A stretch of 64,000 nt of DNA from an uncultured Christensenella sp. (lineage in GTDB: Bacteria > Bacillota > Clostridia > Christensenellales > Pumilibacteraceae), in NCBI GenBank assembly GCA_910577945.1, contig CAJTNI010000005.1:1-64000 (forward strand), given 5' to 3'. The position numbers were made by a program, and so were the translations under genes. This document shows, in pieces, positions 43,550 through 52,294 of the stretch; the first letter of the stretch is position 1, and the number at the start of each line of letters is the position of its first letter. Below the pieces are notes generated by a model. That model was given only the letters and a program-made list of their open reading frames with translations. It did no database searches and was not told where the DNA came from.

Positions 43550-44665
43550 ATGAATATAAGCTTGTTGAGCGCCGTTAACTATTACGGTTTGATAATAGCG
43601 TGCGGAATAGTGATTTGCGTGGTGGGCGCGTACTTTGCGGCCAAGCACCGCGGCATAGAAGGCGATATCGTAATCGATATAATCGTCATATGCTTGCCGC
43701 TCGCTATATTGGGCGCGCGCATATATTACGTTATTTTCGACGCGATTGCGGGCAACCATTGGACGTTTTCCAAGTTTTTCGGTTTCAGCGGCGAGGACGG
43801 GCATTTCGTCGGCTTGGAGGGCTTGGCGATTTACGGCGGACTAATCGGCGCGGTTATCGGAGCGGTTATACTGTGGCTGTGGAAAAACCGCAAGAAGAAC
43901 CCCGAGAACAAGCGCATAACGTTTTTGCAAATACTCGACTTGGGATTTACATTTATCATACTCGGTCAAGCCGTAGGGCGGTGGGGCAACTTTGCCAACC
44001 AAGAGGCGTACGGCGGCGAGATAACCAATCCCGCGTTGCAGTTTTTCCCGATAGGCGTGTTTATAGAAAAGGAAAGCGCGTGGCATTACGCGACATTCTT
44101 TTACGAGTCGCTGTGGAACACGATAGGCTTTGCCATACTGCTGTACTTGTATTTGGGCAAGTACAAGAGCTTCGACGGATTCAACCTCTTCGCATACTGC
44201 ATATATTACGGTATAGGCAGAGCGTGGATAGAGGGCTTGCGTACCGACAGCCTGTGGCTGGTGCCGCCGTCGGGCGGGTTCGCGGGAATACGCGTGAGTC
44301 AGTTGTTGAGCATACTGCTGATACTGTTCGGCATAGGCGCGATAATTTTCCATATCGTGCGCGCCAAAAAGGCGGGCAAAAAGACGTTTATCTTCGTAAA
44401 CCGCGCCAAGCTCTGCGACGAGTATTACGGATACGAAAAGACCAAGCTCGCGCACCCTATGCCCGACATAACGTTCTTTAAGGACAGAAACAAGCAAAAG
44501 AAGGATAACGTGATTGTTGACGAGAACGGCGTCGCCATTCGGCTCGACGATACGCCCGATAACGACGGCGGCATCGAAACGCCGCGCGAAACACCCGACG
44601 AAAAGATACGCGCAACGGCGCAAGCGGAGTCGGAGGAAGAGTATGAAGACAAGTGGGACGACTGA
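43550..44665 (+). CDS. lgt: Prolipoprotein diacylglyceryl transferase
   Basis: 371 residues. About seven membrane segments and the Lgt signature GRWGNFANQEAYGG (about residues 146-159), plus the family patterns LGARIYYVIFD, LEGLAIYGGLIGA and HYATFFYESLWNTIGF. The enzyme transfers diacylglycerol to the lipobox Cys of prolipoproteins; at least six lipoproteins are encoded in this window. Compared with typical Lgt (260-290 residues) there is a cytosolic C-terminal extension of about 90 residues, charged and acidic at the end. ATG 43550 is fixed by the promoter; the earlier frame start at 43331 lies inside parC. It overlaps the next gene by 23 bases. Confidence 0.93.
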   Translation: MNISLLSAVNYYGLIIACGIVICVVGAYFAAKHRGIEGDIVIDIIVICLPLAILGARIYYVIFDAIAGNHWTFSKFFGFSGEDGHFVGLEGLAIYGGLIGAVIGAVILWLWKNRKKNPENKRITFLQILDLGFTFIILGQAVGRWGNFANQEAYGGEITNPALQFFPIGVFIEKESAWHYATFFYESLWNTIGFAILLYLYLGKYKSFDGFNLFAYCIYYGIGRAWIEGLRTDSLWLVPPSGGFAGIRVSQLLSILLILFGIGAIIFHIVRAKKAGKKTFIFVNRAKLCDEYYGYEKTKLAHPMPDITFFKDRNKQKKDNVIVDENGVAIRLDDTPDNDGGIETPRETPDEKIRATAQAESEEEYEDKWDD

Positions 44666-45203
44666 CGGCGTAGACGGGGTGCTCCCTCTCACTAAAAAGC
44701 AAAAAATCGCGGGCAACGTGTCGATGGGAGTGCTGCTCGTGGCGGCGGGCGTAATTCTCGCGTTGGCGGGCGCGGGCGTGATAAACGTTTCCGTGCGCAA
44801 AATCGCAGCGGCGACGATATTGCTTGCATTCGGTACGGGAGTGCTTATCGGCGCGCTCATAGCAAAAAATTCCATATCCATGTGGATTGCGGGCGTCATA
44901 CTGTCGTGCGCGCTTACTTCGCTTTTGGTCGCGGTCACGCCCGCGTCGTATTACAATCTTTTCCCGATATATATCGCCGCGCCCGCGGTCGGCTGCGCGC
45001 TGTCCGTGATATTCGCGGACGCCAAGCTCGCTTGCGTCAAGTGCGGCGTGTTTTTCTCTGTGCTCGCGGGATTGTTCGCGCTTGCGTCCTCGGGGCTGTG
45101 CGGCTGGGGGCTTACGGGCGGACTGATTGCGGCTTTCGGCGGAGTGTGCGTAATCGCGTACGCCGTCGGTATTTTTTTGAAAAAGGACCAAGATAATGCG
45201 TAA
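44643..45203 (+). CDS. Small polytopic membrane protein of unknown function
   Basis: 186 residues with about five hydrophobic helices (about 25-45, 53-73, 80-100, 105-122, 130-175), Ala/Gly/Val-rich, no catalytic motif. GGAGGAAG lies 4 bases before ATG 44643, inside the 3' end of lgt, so the two are coupled; the upstream frame from 44514 reads lgt codons in another frame and is rejected. It overlaps pncB by 8 bases. Family not recognised. It may support the lipoprotein or membrane task of Lgt, by context only. Confidence 0.75.
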   Translation: MKTSGTTDGVDGVLPLTKKQKIAGNVSMGVLLVAAGVILALAGAGVINVSVRKIAAATILLAFGTGVLIGALIAKNSISMWIAGVILSCALTSLLVAVTPASYYNLFPIYIAAPAVGCALSVIFADAKLACVKCGVFFSVLAGLFALASSGLCGWGLTGGLIAAFGGVCVIAYAVGIFLKKDQDNA

Positions 45204-46620
45204 TCTCACAATGATGACCGATTTCTATCAGCTCACAATGATGAACGGATATTTCTTGGAGGGGAAGGCTCGGGAGACTGCGGTTTTCGACGTGTTTTTC
45301 CGTCAGAAAAGCACCATGAATTACGCCGTTTTCGCGGGGCTCGACCAGGCAATCGACTATATCAAGGAGCTGCATTTCAGCGCGGAGGATATCGAGTATC
45401 TGCGCTCGCTGGGCACGTTCGACGCAGGGTTCTTGGATTATCTGTCGGGCTTTAAGTTCACGGGCGATTTGTACTCGGTGCGCGAGGGCGATATCGTCTA
45501 TCCGCAAGAGCCTATAATAATAGTAAAAGCGCCGTTAATCGAGGCGCAGCTCATAGAAACGGCGTTATTGAATATCGTCAGTCATCAAACGCTCATCGCC
45601 ACCAAGTCGGCGCGAATAGTGTCGGCGGCGCGTGGCAAGAGCGTGGTGGAGTTCGGGCTCAGGCGCGCGCAAGGCCCGGACGCGGGCATTTACGGCGCGC
45701 GCGCGTCGATTATAGGCGGCTGCAACGGCACTAGCAACGTGCTCACGGGACAAATGTTCAACATTCCCGTAAAGGGCACGCATTCGCATAGCTGGGTAAT
45801 GAGCTTCCCGAGCGAGCTCGACGCGTTCCGCGCGTTTGCCAAAACGTATCCCGACGCCTGCTTGCTGCTCGTGGATACATACGATTCGGTGCAGGGCATA
45901 AAGAACGCGATAACCGTTTTCGACGAGCTCAAAGCGGCGGGGCACAAGCCCGTAGGCATTCGCTTGGATAGCGGCGATTTGGCGTACCTGAGTAAGCTTG
46001 CGCGAAAAATGCTCGACGATGCGGGCTTTAACGACGCTATCATCTTCGCGTCGGGCGATATAGACGAGTATTTGTTGGAATCGCTGTTTTCGCAGGGCGC
46101 GAAAATCGACGTGTACGGCGTAGGCACAAAGCTGATTACGAGCGAGGATATGCCGTCGCTCGGCGGCGTGTACAAGCTGTCGCAAATCACGCTCGACGGC
46201 AAGACCGAGCCGCGCATGAAGATATCCGATTCGATAGTCAAGGTCACGAACCCCGGGCTTAAAACGCTGTATCGGTTGTACGACAAAAAGAGCGGCATGG
46301 CGGTTGCCGATTTGATTGCGCTGGACGGCGAAAAGCTCACCAAGCCGCTTACGCTGACGCACGAGACCGAGCGCTGGAAAACGACGACGCTCGACGACTA
46401 CGACGCGCGGTGCATGCTGCATAAAATATTCGATAACGGCAAGAATGTATACGAAAGCCCCGCGCTAGACAAGATAGTCGAGTTTGCCAACGCCGAAAAG
46501 GCGAGGTTTTGGGACGAGTACAAGCGCATAGACAATCCGCAGATTTACAAGGTGAACGTTTCCGACGAGCTGTACAGCTTGAAGCACACCATACTCAAAC
46601 AGCACAGACACAAGAAATAA
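45196..46620 (+). CDS. pncB: Nicotinate phosphoribosyltransferase
   Basis: 474 residues. The start TMMTDFYQLTMMNGYF is diagnostic of the family; further landmarks are FEFGLRR-type VEFGLRRAQGPD, GTHSHSWVMSFPSE with the conserved His, VDTYDSVQGIKNA, GIRLDSGDLAYLSK and VGTKLITSE. The enzyme makes nicotinate mononucleotide from nicotinate, PRPP and ATP, in NAD salvage. AAGGA precedes the ATG, which overlaps the previous stop (ATGCGTAA). NAD salvage is of interest because an NAD-consuming SIR2 system lies 27 kb away, though no direct link is shown. Confidence 0.94.
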   Translation: MRNLTMMTDFYQLTMMNGYFLEGKARETAVFDVFFRQKSTMNYAVFAGLDQAIDYIKELHFSAEDIEYLRSLGTFDAGFLDYLSGFKFTGDLYSVREGDIVYPQEPIIIVKAPLIEAQLIETALLNIVSHQTLIATKSARIVSAARGKSVVEFGLRRAQGPDAGIYGARASIIGGCNGTSNVLTGQMFNIPVKGTHSHSWVMSFPSELDAFRAFAKTYPDACLLLVDTYDSVQGIKNAITVFDELKAAGHKPVGIRLDSGDLAYLSKLARKMLDDAGFNDAIIFASGDIDEYLLESLFSQGAKIDVYGVGTKLITSEDMPSLGGVYKLSQITLDGKTEPRMKISDSIVKVTNPGLKTLYRLYDKKSGMAVADLIALDGEKLTKPLTLTHETERWKTTTLDDYDARCMLHKIFDNGKNVYESPALDKIVEFANAEKARFWDEYKRIDNPQIYKVNVSDELYSLKHTILKQHRHKK

Positions 46621-46656
46621 CGTACGAAAGCCGACAAAGATTGCTTGTAGGGAATA

Positions 46657-47295
46657 ATGGACGGTAAAAAGAAGGTATACACAAAAGCCGATTTCGACGC
46701 GTACGCCGAGGCGGTCAAGCACGAGTTGGAGCAGGTGTTGTTGCGTCAGCGCGAGCGTATCGACGAGCTGCGCACGCAGTTGGACGCCGCCGAAAAAAAG
46801 GTCGCGGACAACGAGAGCAAGAAAGAGCTTGTGTACAAGGCGATAACCGCCGCGCTCAAAAAGGCGGACGATATCGAGCGCGTCACGCTCATCAAGTACA
46901 ATCAGGAAATAGCGCAATTAAAGAGCTTTCACAATAGATGGGTGGGATACTTTAACCGCATAATGGCGCAATACCCGCTCGACGACGAGCTTGCCGCGGC
47001 AAGCAAGGTCAACGGCAGAATCGCCGAGGTGCTCGGCAAAACGGGCGACCTCGACGAGCAATACCGCGCCGAGCGCGAGCGGCTTATGCAATCGGTCGCG
47101 GACGACGACAGCTTCGACGTGTCGGAGGCGAGCGCGGCGGCAGCGGAGTCTGCCGCACAGTTTGCCCAAAGCGCGACGGACGACGAGTATAAGGACCGTT
47201 CGCCGTCGGGATTTTCCATAGCGGAGGCGTTGCACCCCAAGGACGACTTAATGGACATTATGCGCGAGCTGGGCGTAATAATGGACGACGAATAA
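46657..47295 (+). CDS. Coiled-coil protein of unknown function
   Basis: 212 residues, no signal peptide. Residues about 8-90 form a long charged coiled coil (HELEQVLLRQRERIDELRTQL) that includes KADFDAYAEAV; a mixed region and an Ala/Ser/Asp-rich linker (about 145-175) follow, with an acidic end LMDIMRELGVIMDDE. It is loosely reminiscent of DivIVA-like cell-division coiled coils, which I cannot confirm. It follows pncB by 36 bases and likely shares its operon. A modest GGGA site precedes ATG. Confidence 0.7.
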   Translation: MDGKKKVYTKADFDAYAEAVKHELEQVLLRQRERIDELRTQLDAAEKKVADNESKKELVYKAITAALKKADDIERVTLIKYNQEIAQLKSFHNRWVGYFNRIMAQYPLDDELAAASKVNGRIAEVLGKTGDLDEQYRAERERLMQSVADDDSFDVSEASAAAAESAAQFAQSATDDEYKDRSPSGFSIAEALHPKDDLMDIMRELGVIMDDE

Positions 47296-47307
47296 GATTT
47301 GGCTTAA

Positions 47308-47348
47308 AACGCAAAGCGCGCCCGAACGTGATGGGCGCGTTTTGCGTT
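47308..47348. terminator. Bidirectional terminator between convergent genes
   Basis: A 16-bp stem (47308-47323 with 47333-47348, one G-T wobble) with loop GAACGTGAT, flanked by AAAA and TTTT. Confidence 0.85.
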
Positions 47349-47357
47349 TTAAAAATA

Positions 47358-48054
47358 TCATATAACGTTTTTTACGCGCAGAACAATGACGGCGACGGCG
47401 AACGTCGCGGCAATCCCCGCCCATATTCCGAATACGATTAAAAGCGTGTGGTCGCGCGGTTCTTTCGGCAGCGGAGCATATTCCTCGGACGCAACGGTCG
47501 TAAAGGTCAATTCGGTTTGCGGTAAGCCGTCGAGGCGGGCGGTGCAAACGCCGTTTTCGCAAGCGAGCGCGACGGACGAATTTTTTATTTGCAGCGGCGA
47601 CGCGATTTCTATATCGAGCGTGCCGAATTGCGCCCAGCATGAGGCGGGCGACAGCAGATACGTGTACGTGTGCATTTCGGCGTCGTGTTTTCGCGTGATT
47701 AACGGATACACGGGTGCGGTGGAATTTACGACGGACGCTTTTGCGGGAACGTGCAACGAATATTCGTACCACAACATTGTTTTGCTTTCGAGCGAAGCCA
47801 ACGCGTCGCACGGCTTTGCGAGCGCTTTCGTATACTGCTTTGGGCGTGTCGGCGATATCGAAGGCGAGACGTTCGCCGACGACTGTGAGCGGGCATTCTC
47901 CGACGGTGATTACGGCAGGGCCTGCCGCGCCGCGCCACGAGTATGGCGCGGAGTTTGCGCGCGCCCGATAGGCGGGCGTCGGCATTGCGACCGATGCGCC
48001 CGCGATTGACAGTATCGCCGCTGCCGATATTGCGTAAAGCTTGCGTTTTTGCAT
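47358..48054 (-). pseudogene. Broken signal-peptide/TM surface protein gene (frameshift)
   Basis: The 5' part reads a signal peptide and YSWRGAAGPAVITVGECPLT, ending near VYESA. At about 47815-47825 the sensible frame shifts by one: it continues as AKPCDALASLESKTMLWYEY, TYLLSPASCWAQFGTLDIEI and a C-terminal membrane anchor (LLIVFGIWAGIAATFAVAVI) with stop at 47358. The initial frame otherwise runs on with basic nonsense to 47248. Related clostridial proteins, as I recall them, are longer between the two parts, so an internal deletion is also possible. GAGGT precedes the ATG at 48054. A single sequencing error is the alternative. Confidence 0.7.
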
Positions 48055-48227
48055 TTTCGCGTACCTCGACGAGGCAAAGCGTGTGTCGCTTCGATTATTG
48101 CTACTACGCTATATACAACACCGCAGCGCAAGATTTGTCCCGTAAGCGACGCGTGCGAAACGGAAATTATTATTACATGGCGGTCGCGTTGTCGGCGGGG
48201 TAGAGCAAAAGATTTTCGCAGAAAAAA

Positions 48228-48253
48228 ATCCCGTACGGCGTTGCGTACGGGAT
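48228..48253 (-). terminator. rpsT terminator
   Basis: A perfect 10-bp stem ATCCCGTACG / CGTACGGGAT with a 6-base loop, followed on the minus strand by seven T. Confidence 0.92.
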
Positions 48254-48267
48254 TGCTTGTTCGATTA

Positions 48268-48855
48268 TTATTCGGCTTTGTCCGCTTCGGGCTTTTCCTC
48301 GGTCGTCGCTGCCGCGGCGTCCTCGGCTTTTGCTGCCTTTTTGGCGGCGGTCTTTTTGGGCGCTTTCTCCGCCTTTTCCTTTACCGCTTTTTCCTTCTTT
48401 TCCTTGGCGGGCTTTTCCTCGGCTTTTTCCTTGGTAGCCTTTTGCTTTTTCTGCTCGGCTTTTTCCGCTTCTTTTTCGAGCTGCTTGGCGCGGAACTCGG
48501 CGCGGGCTGCCTCGCGCGCTTCCTTGGCGGCGCGCGCCTTTTCGGCGGCGATGGTCTTGTTGTCCTTTTTGACGACGACAGTTACCTTGCCGCTCTTAAT
48601 ATCGCTGAGCCGCTTGGAGATAGCCGACTTCTTGTTGGCGGCTGCGTTTTTGTGAATGATGCCCGCCGTAACGCTCTTGTCGATAATGGACATAGTGAGG
48701 GGGAGAAGGCGCTCTGCCTCCTCGATATTGGCGGAATCGATTGCTTTATTAAACGCCTTGATGGCGTTGTTCATTTTGGAACGGTCCGCTCTGTTGCGAG
48801 CGTTTTTCTTTTTTGTAATCAGCACGCGCTTTTTTGCGGATTTGATGTTGGGCAC
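48268..48855 (-). CDS. rpsT: Ribosomal protein S20 with long Lys/Ala/Glu-rich C-terminal tail
   Basis: 195 residues. The first 85-90 residues are a full S20 (MPNIKSAKKRVLITKKKNARN, KSVTAGIIHKNAAANKKSAISKRL), which binds 16S rRNA in the small subunit. A tail of about 105 residues follows, almost only Lys, Ala and Glu (for example EKARAAKEAREAARAEFRAK, then KEKAEE and KTAAKKAAKAE). S20 normally ends after the core, so the tail is exceptional. Start codon GTG with AAAGGAG 8 bases upstream. The gene stands alone with its own terminator. Confidence 0.92.
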   Translation of the reverse strand: MPNIKSAKKRVLITKKKNARNRADRSKMNNAIKAFNKAIDSANIEEAERLLPLTMSIIDKSVTAGIIHKNAAANKKSAISKRLSDIKSGKVTVVVKKDNKTIAAEKARAAKEAREAARAEFRAKQLEKEAEKAEQKKQKATKEKAEEKPAKEKKEKAVKEKAEKAPKKTAAKKAAKAEDAAAATTEEKPEADKAE

Positions 48856-48971
48856 GGTATGAACTCCTTTCTCTCGTTTTTATCAATAATGATTATAGCA
48901 TATCGTACGGCCTTTTGCAACTGTTAAACGGCATTACGTTTAAAAAATTTTCTTTTACAAACAATAAATTT

Positions 48972-49739
48972 ATGGAAAATCGCGGAATTTTAACCGACAT
49001 GGCAGTCGAGTTTTGCAAAAGCGCGAAAAATCGCGACGACGGAGTAATCAGTTATTACGAGGTTGAGGTGGACGGCGCGCTTGCCAAAAAGCTCGCGCGG
49101 CCTCAGGGCAGGTATACGACGCTGGAAACGCGCGCCGTCGTTACGGGCAGGACGGACGATTACGGACGCGTTACCGAGGCTTTGGGCGCGTGCATACGCG
49201 AATACTGCAAGGGCGCGGATAAAATCATGGTCGTGGGGCTCGGCAATCCCGACCTGACCGCCGACGCGCTCGGCGACCGCGTTTTCAAACGGCTTATAAT
49301 AACGCGCCACCTCAATCCCGACAAATACGTGTGCGCGCTCACGCCCAACGTGCTCGGCATGACGGGCATAGAGAGCTACGATATAATATCCGCCGTATCG
49401 GCAAGGGTCAAGCCCGACGCGCTCGTCGTGGTGGACGCCCTGACGGCCGCCGCGCCGAACCGCATAGCGTCGGCGTTTCAGGTGACGGACAGCGGCATAA
49501 CCCCGGGGAGCGGCGTGGAAAACCACCGACGCAGGCTCGACCGCGCGTCGCTCGGCGTAAACGTGGTGTCGGTGGGCGTGCCGCTCGTCGTGTATTCGTC
49601 CACAATCGCCAAGGAGTATTGCGACGGCGCGGAGGAAACGGGGCGGGACATGATAGTAACGCCAAAGGACGTGGATATACTCGTCGAGGATTGCGCCAAG
49701 ATAATAGCGGGCGCAATCAACGGGCTGACGGGCGTTTGA
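48972..49739 (+). CDS. gpr: GPR endopeptidase (spore germination protease)
   Basis: 255 residues, somewhat short for the family. Motifs of the aspartic-type GPR family are present: LTDMAVE, VGLGNPDLTADALGDRV, RHLNPD, GIESYDII, VVVDALTAAAPNRIASAFQ and TDSGITPGSGVENHRR. GPR degrades small acid-soluble spore proteins on germination, so the lineage likely sporulates or did so. No Shine-Dalgarno precedes the ATG and no standard promoter could be assigned; a sporulation sigma promoter is expected by family but not seen clearly. It is divergent from rpsT. Confidence 0.9.
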   Translation: MENRGILTDMAVEFCKSAKNRDDGVISYYEVEVDGALAKKLARPQGRYTTLETRAVVTGRTDDYGRVTEALGACIREYCKGADKIMVVGLGNPDLTADALGDRVFKRLIITRHLNPDKYVCALTPNVLGMTGIESYDIISAVSARVKPDALVVVDALTAAAPNRIASAFQVTDSGITPGSGVENHRRRLDRASLGVNVVSVGVPLVVYSSTIAKEYCDGAEETGRDMIVTPKDVDILVEDCAKIIAGAINGLTGV

Positions 49740-49809
49740 CGCGCACATAGCTCGGGCTTTGCGTGCGAACGCGCGCACCGCTTTGACTTGGAGCGCATAT
49801 ATAAAACGT

Positions 49810-50529
49810 ATGCGCGAAAATCCTATCGGCGTATTCGACAGCGGCGTGGGCGGGCTGTTTGTGCTCAACCGCCTTGCTGCCGCGCTGCCGAGCGAACGGT
49901 TTATCTATCTTGCCGACGAGGCGAATATGCCGTACGGCGTAAAAGACGACGGCGAAATCAAGCGTGCGGCGTGCGCGTGCGCGAGCACGCTGTTTTCCAT
50001 GAACTGCAAAGCGTTGGTCGTGGCTTGCAATACCGCGACGGCGGTCGCCGTGGACGATATAAGACGGTTGTATCCGAATAGGATAGTAATCGGATTGGAG
50101 CCCGCTGTCAAGCCGTGCTGCAACGAGCTCGGAAAAAACGGGTATGCCGTCGCGCTCGTTACGCCCGCAACGGCGGAATCGCGAAAGTTCAAGAGGCTCG
50201 CCGCGGCGGCGGGCGACCGTCTCGTGAGCGCGCCGCAGCCGCATTTGGCGCGCATGATAGAGGAAAACGTTTGCGATTTGTCCGCCGTCGAGCCGTACGT
50301 GAAGGAAATATTAAGCCCGTACGAAACAGCCGAATCGGTGATACTCGGGTGTTCGCATTACTCGTGCATTGCGAACGCGGTCAAGCGGTTTTACGGCGGG
50401 AACATAAAAATATACGACGGCGCGGACGGCGCGGCGGCGCGGCTGTCGTACTGCCTCGCGCTCGCGGGCTTGCTCGCGCCGCAGTGCGAGACGGGGTCGA
50501 TGCGGTTTTTGAGCACCGCTCGGGCGTGA
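49810..50529 (+). CDS. murI: Glutamate racemase
   Basis: 239 residues. Motifs IGVFDSGVGGLFVLN, the first catalytic Cys in VVACNTATAVAV, and the second in VILGCSHYSCI are complete. The enzyme makes D-glutamate for peptidoglycan. No Shine-Dalgarno precedes ATG 49810; TATATA ends six bases before it, with a poor -35, so a leaderless start is possible here too. It lies 70 bases after gpr. Length is slightly shorter than the usual 260-270 residues, mostly at the C-terminus. Confidence 0.92.
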   Translation: MRENPIGVFDSGVGGLFVLNRLAAALPSERFIYLADEANMPYGVKDDGEIKRAACACASTLFSMNCKALVVACNTATAVAVDDIRRLYPNRIVIGLEPAVKPCCNELGKNGYAVALVTPATAESRKFKRLAAAAGDRLVSAPQPHLARMIEENVCDLSAVEPYVKEILSPYETAESVILGCSHYSCIANAVKRFYGGNIKIYDGADGAAARLSYCLALAGLLAPQCETGSMRFLSTARA

Positions 50530-50739
50530 CCGCGCGGGCTGACCGCGCGCAATTCGCGAGTGCTTCGGCATGCGCGAATTGCGATTATTCTTAGCGGACA
50601 AGCCCTTTGTAATGTAATAAAGCTTATAAATAGTTTACTCTTACTAATTAAGTTGAATTTGCGTCTATGATAAAATTAAGTACGAATACGGCGACCGAGG
50701 GGTGCGCGCGTAAATCTTATCGGGAAAACGGAGAGAATT

Positions 50740-52275
50740 ATGAAAAAGGCGATTGCTGTGTTGTTGTCGGCGGTAATGGCGCTGTCGACGGCGGCTGCGC
50801 TCGGCGCGTGCGCGGGTACGAGCGGTAAGGACGGTAAGGACGGAATAAACGGCACTAACGGAGTTAACGGAGCGGACGGAATGAACGGTACGGACGGCAA
50901 GGACGGAGCGGACGGAATAGACGGGGTCGACGGCAAGTCGGCATACGAGCTGTTTTGCGAGGCGCACCCCGATTATACGGGCGACGAGGCGCAATGGCTC
51001 AAAGATTATGCGAGCGGCAAGCTCGCCGATTCCAAGTATTACGGTATCGTGTCGTTCGGCAGAGATTTCAACGGCACGGTTACGGCGGGCACGGCGACCT
51101 CGGACGGGTCGACGCTGTCGCTCGACAGCTGCGTAATCAAGCTTAACGAGGCGGTCGTGCTGCCCACTGCGGAGAATGCGGAGTGGGAGATAAGCATCGG
51201 CGGCGTGCTCGCCAACGGCGGGGGCAGCGCGGAGCTTTTGGCGAGCCTCGATAAATCCACCGTCGGGAGAATTTATTTCGGCGTGTACGCGGACAAAAAC
51301 CTCGCTTACCTCGGCGCGAATATAGGCGGAATTTACTTTAATTATTGCTGGAACGTGAGCGGCGACAAAATCAAATCGGCGCACGAATACACGTTGCGGT
51401 ATAAGGACGGCGTGTACGGGCTGTCGGTGGACGGCGGCAAGTTCGACAGGTTTTCCACGCTCAACAACAATCAGTCGAACAGCGTAAATATCTCCGACGC
51501 GGTCGTCGCGAGCCGAGACTTTAACGACAAGGTACGCGCGATAACGGGGCAGGATTATTTCGAGTTTACGAGTATCGGCGCGGACACGCACAAGTGCTCG
51601 TGCAAGCTGAATTACATAGACGCGAAAACCTCGTCGATTTACACGTACGAGAACGCGTCCAAGCACCCGCTCTACGGCAAGACCGTTTACCATTTGGGTT
51701 CGTCCATATCGTACGGTTATTCTAACAACGGCGTATCGTTTGCCGAGCAAATCGCGTCGCTTACGGGCAGCAAATACGTCAAGCAGACGGTGAGCGGCAC
51801 GACGCTTTCCACCGTTTATGCCGATTCGTACGTCGAGCGCTGGGCAAACTTTACGTTCGACGACGCGCCCGAGTTTTTGGTTTTGCAGTTAAGCACAAAC
51901 GACTTTACGCGCGGCGGCATCGACTTGGGCTCGGTCACGACGGCGCAGTCGGGGTTCGACACCAAAACCGCAACGGGCGCGATTGAGCACATTATCGCCG
52001 AGACCAAAAAGAAATCGCCCGACACGCAAGTGGTAATTTACACCTGCGCGGTCAAATCGGGTTGGGGCGCGAGACAGCAGTACGCGGGATTTATAAACAC
52101 CAATCTGCGCATGCTGCGCGAAAAGTGGGGCGTGACGGTAGTCGATTTGTTCAACGCTCAAACGGTGAATACCACGGCGTGGATGAGCGACGACATTCAC
52201 CCCAACGGCGCGCAGTACGCAAACCTTTTTACCGTACGCATGATAAACGCCATGACCGAGGCGTGCAAAAAATAA
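50740..52275 (+). CDS. SGNH/GDSL-hydrolase lipoprotein with collagen-like stretch
   Basis: 511 residues. Signal peptide with lipobox LGAC (Cys24), then about 12 G-X-Y triplets (about 28-66), followed by a short helical motif (YELFCEAHPDYTGDEAQWL) that commonly follows such stretches in Firmicutes. A beta-sandwich domain (about 90-300, concanavalin-like) comes next. The C-terminal 195 residues are an SGNH hydrolase: GSSISYGYSNNGVSF (Ser), QLSTNDF (Asn), DDIHPNGAQY (Asp-His). It is probably an esterase on glycans at the surface. GGAGAG precedes ATG. It starts the GH31 locus and is probably cotranscribed with the next gene (19 bases apart). Confidence 0.88.
   Translation: MKKAIAVLLSAVMALSTAAALGACAGTSGKDGKDGINGTNGVNGADGMNGTDGKDGADGIDGVDGKSAYELFCEAHPDYTGDEAQWLKDYASGKLADSKYYGIVSFGRDFNGTVTAGTATSDGSTLSLDSCVIKLNEAVVLPTAENAEWEISIGGVLANGGGSAELLASLDKSTVGRIYFGVYADKNLAYLGANIGGIYFNYCWNVSGDKIKSAHEYTLRYKDGVYGLSVDGGKFDRFSTLNNNQSNSVNISDAVVASRDFNDKVRAITGQDYFEFTSIGADTHKCSCKLNYIDAKTSSIYTYENASKHPLYGKTVYHLGSSISYGYSNNGVSFAEQIASLTGSKYVKQTVSGTTLSTVYADSYVERWANFTFDDAPEFLVLQLSTNDFTRGGIDLGSVTTAQSGFDTKTATGAIEHIIAETKKKSPDTQVVIYTCAVKSGWGARQQYAGFINTNLRMLREKWGVTVVDLFNAQTVNTTAWMSDDIHPNGAQYANLFTVRMINAMTEACKK
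50821..50940 (+). repeat. Collagen-like triplet repeat inside the SGNH gene
   Basis: The DNA repeats GGN-NNN-GAC/AAC-type units encoding Gly-X-Asp/Asn triplets (for example GKDGKDGINGTNGVNG). Near-identical 9-base units make it prone to length change. Confidence 0.75.
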
Positions 52276-52294
52276 CTCTACGGGAATACCGCTT

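Noticed and set aside
48931..48971. Sporulation sigma promoter for gpr
   Set aside because: GCATT is present but no -10 resembling CATnnTA at 17-18 bp; spacing alternatives do not fit.
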